Positions 28,211-32,500 of a DNA stretch of 32,500 bases are shown one piece after another; within the stretch, counting starts at the first letter, position 1, and each line of letters begins with the position of its first letter. Below the pieces are notes generated by a model, which had not been told where the DNA came from, ran no database searches, and saw only the letters and a list, made by a program, of their open reading frames with translations. The position numbers and the translations under genes were made by a program. The stretch comes from Symbiodinium natans (Eukaryota; Sar; Dinophyceae; Suessiales; Symbiodiniaceae), in contig CAJNDS010002544.1 of NCBI GenBank assembly GCA_905221605.1, positions 121,458 to 153,957 on the forward strand, given 5' to 3'.

Positions 28211-28550
28211 ATACACGGACTGCCTCAAGTTCTGACGGCTCCGAGAACTGACGGTCCGCGATCGCTCGCATCTGCAGAGAGCAAGCCAAATCTTTCAGTC
28301 AGCTGGTGAGCGCTCTTTTCCAGTTTGCAGACGCCCGTGGCCGACTACACTGTAAATACTCCTTCGAGTCACCCCTTCCATCGGACCCACCAACCGACCC
28401 AGCCCTCCTCTCAAGTGCCCCTTTGGTTTGGCCGACAGGGTACATCTAATTCATCTACCAAGCTCACAAACAAAAACCCTTAACGTCCACCTTTAGGATC
28501 AGAACACGCGCGTCTGCAAGCATCCATGTGTAGAAAGGTGTTGGCCTCTC

Positions 28551-28984
28551 GTTGTTATTATTCTTCCTTACTGTTCTTGTTGTTGTGTTTGTTGTTGTTC
28601 TTGTTATGGCTCTTTTATTGTTATTCTTATTGCTCGTGTTATTGCTTTTGTTCGTCTTCTTGTGCTTGCTCTTGTCATTGTTCTTGTTTTTTTGTTATTG
28701 TTGTTCTTCTTCTTCGTATTCTACTTATTCTTCTTGTTCTTGTTGTTGATCTTCCTTGTTATTGCTATTCTTTTAGTGCTTGATATTATTCTTGTTCTTG
28801 TTATTCTTCTCATTATCGTTGTTGTTCTTGATCTTCGTCTGCTTCTGCTTCTGCTTCTTCTTCTTCTGAATATTCATTTTATTCTTGTTTTCTTCTTCTC
28901 CTTCTCCTTCTCCTTCTCCTTCTTTTCTTTTTGCTCTTGTTGCTGTCACTGTTGTTGCTTCGTTTTCTTCTTGTTCTCCTTGTT
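28551..28984 (+). repeat. Degenerate TTN-triplet low-complexity tract
   Basis: About 434 bases where most triplets are TTG, TTC, TTA, CTT or close variants, with the third position drifting. It is strongly T-rich on the plus strand. It keeps plus-strand frames open with leucine/phenylalanine/cysteine-rich readings, which are artefacts of composition. It lies between two minus-strand gene models and could be intronic or intergenic. Confidence 0.9.
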
Positions 28985-29164
28985 AGGCTCCGCCCCACAA
29001 AACCCCCTCCCGGAGAAAAACAAACTCCGCCCTCTTTCTTGTCGGTTCAGGGCGCGCCCGGCTGCGGGCGACAGACCCCCTCAGATAAGCTTTAATCTTG
29101 CACTGGCCATGGGTCATGATTATTCTGGCGAAAATGAATACGACCGCGGTTCACTTTGCAACCC

Positions 29165-29543
29165 TTAAGTAGTGTGCATCACCCTGCTTAACAGGACCTT
29201 GACAACAAATTCAAGGACGCCACGAGCGAGCAATTCAGCCTTTGCTGCTTGCTTCTGCTCCTGCTGCAGCTGCTGCTTCAGCCGCCTTAGGCTCTCTGAT
29301 CGCAATTGATTGATTCATTTGGTCCACTTTTGGAATGCATTGGTATCTACAACGCATGCGCGAGGCCACGGCTTCACGGTGGTCTGATACTTTTCTTCCA
29401 GTTCCTCGTGTCTTTCGGAGAAGCAAGGAGGTGCAAGCGCAAAGCACAGCCGAGCAAAGAATGCAAGTTTCAACCGTGTGCAGCGGTCCTGCGAGAGCCC
29501 ATTGAATGTGGGGCCTTGCGGATCACAACAGCCACCCCGGAAC
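29165..29543 (-). CDS. Coiled-coil protein, at least two exons, unrecognised
   Basis: Exon 1 (about 29354-29543) begins SEEFRGGCCDPQGPTFNGLS and later reads FSERHEELEEKYQTTVKPWP. Exon 2 (29165-29293) reads SLRRLKQQLQQEQKQAAKAE, LLARGVLEFVVKVLLSRV, and ends in TAA. Heptad-like glutamine- and lysine-rich spacing marks a coiled coil. A 60-nt GT-AG intron (29294-29353, donor GCATGC|GTTGTA, acceptor CAGAG|AGCC) keeps phase 0. The unspliced sequence is the same frame with one internal TGA at about 29313-29315. The 5' end requires an acceptor near 29545, since a TGA closes the frame there. No family is recognised. Confidence 0.52.
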
Positions 29544-29663
29544 TCCTCGCTTCACGGCCCTGGCCTTGCACGCTGTCAGCATCTTGGGGTATATCCTGCA
29601 GGCAAATGCGGCATTCTGATGCATTCAGTGCACTGCCAGTCTTGGATTCTTAAGTATCTTTAA

Positions 29664-29690
29664 CAACCTGTCCAACCTGTCTGACCTGTC
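29664..29690 (+). repeat. 9-bp tandem repeat, three copies
   Basis: AACCTGTCC, AACCTGTCT and GACCTGTCC follow each other directly. Confidence 0.9.
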
Positions 29691-29724
29691 CTGAGGTTTG
29701 GCGGTCTGCTGCCTTGGCTGTTGC

Positions 29725-29979
29725 TTAAGAATCGGAGTGGCGAAAAGCATTTGAAAGGCAGGACAAGGAATGCCTCAGCTTCTGCAAGGCCCCCGACTGC
29801 TGACCATCCTCTGCTGACACCAGCGCTGCGTACGCTGAGCCCTGTGCCTGGGTGGCATGCGTCAAGAAACGGCCTTCAAACCCTTCAGCAATTCGCACAG
29901 GTGCGCAAAATTGACATCGGCAGAACGGACATTGAGCACTTTTGCTTGCAGGAGTCAGCTGGGGGCTGCAACTAACCAA
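29725..29979 (-). CDS. Possible exon with a cysteine cluster
   Basis: The minus strand is open for 84 codons: a cysteine-rich start (CPFCRCQFCAPV) followed by RIAEGFEGRFLTHATQAQGS and AYAALVSAEDGQQSGALQK. The composition suggests protein, but the plus strand over the same bases (ending VRKIDIGRTDIEHFCLQES) is equally open. No family is recognised. Confidence 0.25.
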   Translation of the reverse strand: MVSCSPQLTPASKSAQCPFCRCQFCAPVRIAEGFEGRFLTHATQAQGSAYAALVSAEDGQQSGALQKLRHSLSCLSNAFRHSDS

Positions 29980-29985
29980 GTAAAT

Positions 29986-30348
29986 TCAATGAGCTGGCTT
30001 TCTCGGCCGTACGAAGCACTGCGCACATCTGCTCTTCAAAACATGCGGCTTGAGCATGGAAGGGTGTGCTGCAGTGGTTCGGCATGGTTCGGCAAATCGG
30101 CTGGAGCCCATCTCGGAGCTAGCCCATCTGCGACAAAAGCTGTATACAAAAATCAGTACTTGAATGGCAGGCAACTTGTTTTTCACAAGATGTGCCACAC
30201 AGCAAGCGACCAAAACTAAATGCACCACACAGGGGGTGTCTTCGGTTGCTTCCTGAAGCTGTATAGGTCTCAGACCCGGAGCCAGGGCATGCCGAGGGGA
30301 CTGTTCAAAACTAGCCATCTGGAGCCACACGCTCTCCGAAAGGAACAA
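29986..30348 (-). CDS. Possible membrane-protein exon
   Basis: From an ATG near 30315 the minus strand reads MASFEQSPRHALAPGLRPIQ, then two hydrophobic runs (CVVHLVLVACCVAHLV and LPAIQVLIFVYSFC), and stays open to a TGA at 29986. The plus strand is open over 29857-30219. The hydrophobic pair could be a membrane hairpin. No family is recognised. Confidence 0.25.
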   Translation of the reverse strand: MFLSESVWLQMASFEQSPRHALAPGLRPIQLQEATEDTPCVVHLVLVACCVAHLVKNKLPAIQVLIFVYSFCRRWASSEMGSSRFAEPCRTTAAHPSMLKPHVLKSRCAQCFVRPRKPAH

Positions 30349-30428
30349 GTGCTTTCAGATATTTGGCAATGAAACCACTATCCGTCACAAGCCCCTAAAC
30401 AATGGTGACATAAGAGAGAGTACATGAG

Positions 30429-30650
30429 CTAATCTCGAACAATCACCCTGTCCCACGTTGTGGCGCTGAACTTGCCCTGCAAGGCGCTTCTGTGCACCGG
30501 AACATCACCGGTGCGGCCACCAAGATTTTCCCGGCTGTAGCCCGGAGCCCAACCCTCAATCCAAAGGCACAAACCAGAGGCATTGAAAGCCACGGCAGGC
30601 CCAAGATACTCCAAGCAAGTCACAATTACAAGGATGCGAGGTTCGGTTCC
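30429..30650 (-). CDS. Probable coding exon, unrecognised
   Basis: The minus strand from about 30650 reads RILVIVTCLEYLGPAVAFNA, LCLWIEGWAPGYSRENLGG and TGDVPVHRSALQGKFSATTW, ending VIVRD and a TAG at 30429. Third positions favour G and C, and the composition is that of a globular protein. A TGA near 30686 closes the frame upstream, so an AG acceptor lies in 30650-30685 (for example CCCGAG|GAACC). No family is recognised. Confidence 0.42.
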   Translation of the reverse strand, partial: GTEPRILVIVTCLEYLGPAVAFNASGLCLWIEGWAPGYSRENLGGRTGDVPVHRSALQGKFSATTWDRVIVRD

Positions 30651-30729
30651 TCGGGCATCTCCGCTTGTGAAGAAACTTGTGAATGCTCAACATCTGTCCT
30701 TGGTGCGGCAAAAGCATTCACGAGCCTTC

Positions 30730-31140
30730 TCAGCATGTCCGAATTGTGTCAGCTGTGTCAACAGTATCCCCTCCGAATGATCGGGCCAGGATCGTGTCGT
30801 GCTTACGCTTCGAGGCAGAGCTGTGCTTGCTCTGCTTGCTTACCTGTCGACTGAGCGCTGCAGTGTACTGGAGCATCTCAATCTGCTGGCCACCTGAACG
30901 AATACGGAAGACCGGAGTTCACAACAACAGACAAAGACAGGAAGAATTGCTGCGCAAAAATCACGGCTGTCGTAGCTTCATGCTTGTTCTGGGTGAGGCT
31001 GTGGCCTGACGCAGAGGCTGTCTCTGGCTCATGCACATCCTCCGCCGTGTGCTTCTGGTACCAGCTGCTCTTGGCATAGTCACCTCGCTTTGACTGTCTC
31101 TTTTGCTCGCGAGCTGCCTTCCAATATCTTCTCATGCACA
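30730..31140 (-). CDS. Basic, charged protein; last two exons
   Basis: Exon 1 (31006 to about 31140) reads RRYWKAAREQKRQSKRGDYA, KSSWYQKHTAEDVHEPETAS. Exon 2 (30730-30893) reads GGQQIEMLQYTAALSRQVSK, KRKHDTILARSFGGDTVDTA, ending TIRTC and TGA. A 112-nt GC-AG intron (30894-31005) joins them in phase 1. A consensus donor CAG|GTAAGC lies inside exon 2 near 30840, so a further intron is possible. Upstream, 31132-31521 is open in another frame (LGKRELRQREMQYDGMLYSG) and may hold earlier exons of this gene. No family is recognised. Confidence 0.52.
30894..31005 (-). other. Intron, GC-AG, 112 nt, flanked by TCAGG
   Basis: Junctions GCGTCAG|GCCACAG and CGTTCAG|GTGGCC share TCAGG. The donor is GC. 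Splicing joins two highly charged readings in phase 1. Confidence 0.6.
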
Positions 31141-31813
31141 AACACCCCCCGCAGAACCTCGCCCACTGTACAGCATCCCGTCATACTGCATCTCACGCTG
31201 CCGCAACTCTCGTTTACCAAGGCAAGCCAGCAGAAAACAAGGTTCCAAACCGCTTGTTGCAAAGACAATGCTTCGGAAGTTGCAACGCAACAATTCGGCC
31301 CGGATCCTGCTCATTGAGAACGTACGACATTGAAGAGAGCTACTAGTGTACACGAGTTGCAAGTACTGATTAGGTGACCTTCCCGCCAACCGGTTTGGGA
31401 GCCGCTTTGGACAGAGTCGGACACAAAAACCCGATTCCCCTAAGTCGTCCGGACCATCAAAGCGCAGACAACACAATGCTGAACTTGCCGGCCTTGGACG
31501 CTCCCGAGAATCGATCTCCACGCAAAGCGCGCGCTGAATTCTGCTTCAGTTTCCACTGTGTGCGAACGGCTATTGCATTGTTTTGCAAACCTACTGCTCG
31601 TTCGCCGCACTACTGGTGCTTGCAAGTCAGAGGGTTCAACCAGCAGCCGTGAGTAAGTGGGTAAGGACACGGAATGAAGCTCCTGTCGTCGCATCTCTGG
31701 AGATTCGTGCTTTCAAACAGATCCTTTGCTTGCTTCAATTGTCGACTGGTGAGTCGCATGTTTCGAGTCTGTCTGGCGTGCGAGTGTGGCCCACAAGTTA
31801 GCAGACATCTGAG

Positions 31814-32500
31814 CTACGAGCAAGGACTGAGCATCCGACTGGCCAGGAAGGCTTCCAAGGCTCTTCCATTCTTGATGGCATTGCAGGGGTCGTGGCGACA
31901 TGCGTAACAAGTAAGTGCCAACATACCAACCCCAAAGAGAAGGGAAACCCACAGCGCTGTGGCATCCATCGGATACGCAAACATCTTGGTATGCATGTAG
32001 AGCTGGTTCCAGGGCCACATGAAGATGGCTTGCGAAAGCCGATAAAGAAACGACTTTGACGTTTGGAATGTGCCCTGGACATCTGCCGGAACCAACTTTG
32101 CTAGCAAGTCAGGAGCGAAGCCGTTCAGAGCAAAGGAAGGCCCACCAAGCAGCGGCCAAATAATGTAGACGAGGTATCCATGGTCAGCTGGGGTGAATCC
32201 ACATGCCAGTCCATACAGCAGAGTTATCACCTCGGCTTCAGCGTAATGCCTGTACTCCATGCGAACGAACGAGTGCTGCATCTCAAGTCAGCTCTGCCAA
32301 CTGAGACGGAAACGACCGCCGGGATCCAAACTCCACGCATGTCACCCCAGCGAACAACCAGCTTTGGCACGGCTAAGGTGGTCAACCACGTTGCAGTTCC
32401 TGCTAAGACGGTGTGCGTCATCATCCTTGGACTCAACGGAACAGGGGTGGAGGCTTCAAAGTTGCGAAAACACAAACTACTGGAGTGCTGATCGGAGTCG
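31814..32500 (-). CDS. Major facilitator superfamily transporter, 3' part
   Basis: A polytopic membrane transporter whose 5' part lies beyond the right edge. Exon 1 (32308 to the edge) reads MMTHTVLAGTATWLTTLAVP, KLVVRWGDMRGVWIPAVVS; the RWGDMRG segment resembles the short loop between helices in MFS proteins. Exon 2 (31814-32230) reads ITLLYGLACGFTPADHGYLV, YIIWPLLGGPSFALNGFAPD, LLAKLVPADVQGTFQTSKSF and ends after a last helix (ALWVSLLFGVGMLALTCYA) with a TAG at 31814. The VQGTFQTSKSFLYRL region fits an MFS helix-loop. A 77-nt GT-AG intron (32231-32307) joins them as WIPAVVSVITLLYGLACG, phase 0; a donor 6 nt further in is an alternative. Substrate cannot be told. Confidence 0.75.
32231..32307 (-). 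other. Intron of the MFS gene, GT-AG, 77 nt
   Basis: Donor TTTCC|GTCTCAG, acceptor AGCCGAG|GTGATA. Splicing changes frame and yields a continuous membrane helix. A donor at TCA|GTTGG (71 nt) works equally well for phase. Confidence 0.6.

Noticed and set aside
28526-29168. Plus-strand open frames rich in leucine, phenylalanine and cysteine
   Set aside because: They arise from the TTN-triplet tract; composition alone keeps the frame open.
30628-30652. Possible tRNA T-arm (CGAGG-TTCGGTT-CCTCG)
   Set aside because: The loop lacks the conserved adenine and no matching acceptor, D or anticodon arms are found upstream.
1-32500. CRISPR arrays, rRNA, insertion sequences, bacterial promoters or terminators
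   Set aside because: No spaced repeat arrays, rRNA motifs or IS-type transposase were seen, and the gene structure is eukaryotic.

Overview
The window looks like nuclear DNA from a dinoflagellate, most likely Suessiales/Symbiodiniaceae. G+C is about one half by eye and there are no operons or bacterial signals. Coding is broken into short exons separated by very small introns (about 60-160 nt). Many of these introns use GC, and one uses GA, as 5' splice site, with the AG acceptor usually followed by G. A degenerate dinoflagellate spliced-leader relic may lie upstream of one small gene. The encoded families also fit: a single-domain voltage-gated channel, an atlastin-like GTPase, a J-domain protein and a major facilitator transporter. 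Most models below were built by reading codons and phases by hand; no transcript or homology search was available.

Best-supported genes, all on the minus strand: a cation channel (90-2511), an atlastin/GBP-type GTPase (12972-14582), an eight-exon J-domain plus zinc-finger-like gene (15632-17154), and the 3' part of a major facilitator transporter (31814 to the right edge). Good but unnamed minus-strand models lie at 5779-6090 (small ubiquitin-like fold), 7888-8349, 12060-12281, 18672-19795, 20661-21190, 27489-28210, 29165-29543, 30429-30650 and 30730-31140. The clearest plus-strand model is a two-exon gene at 10300-10706. The strong bias to one strand matches the unidirectional gene blocks known from dinoflagellates.

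The most interesting layer is the introns. The channel intron is bounded by an 8-bp perfect terminal inverted repeat and a 4-bp duplicated target, and its removal restores the S6 helix exactly. One J-domain intron carries an imperfect inverted repeat of about 27 bp at its ends. Several others have 4-7 bp direct repeats across both splice junctions. This is the architecture expected of introners, transposable elements that create introns.

Other structure: a perfect 30-bp palindrome (3100-3129), a 434-bp degenerate TTN-triplet tract (28551-28984), a reverse-transcriptase-like fragment (22050-22538), and several short tandem repeats. Much of the remaining sequence is open in several frames on both strands and cannot be assigned with confidence.
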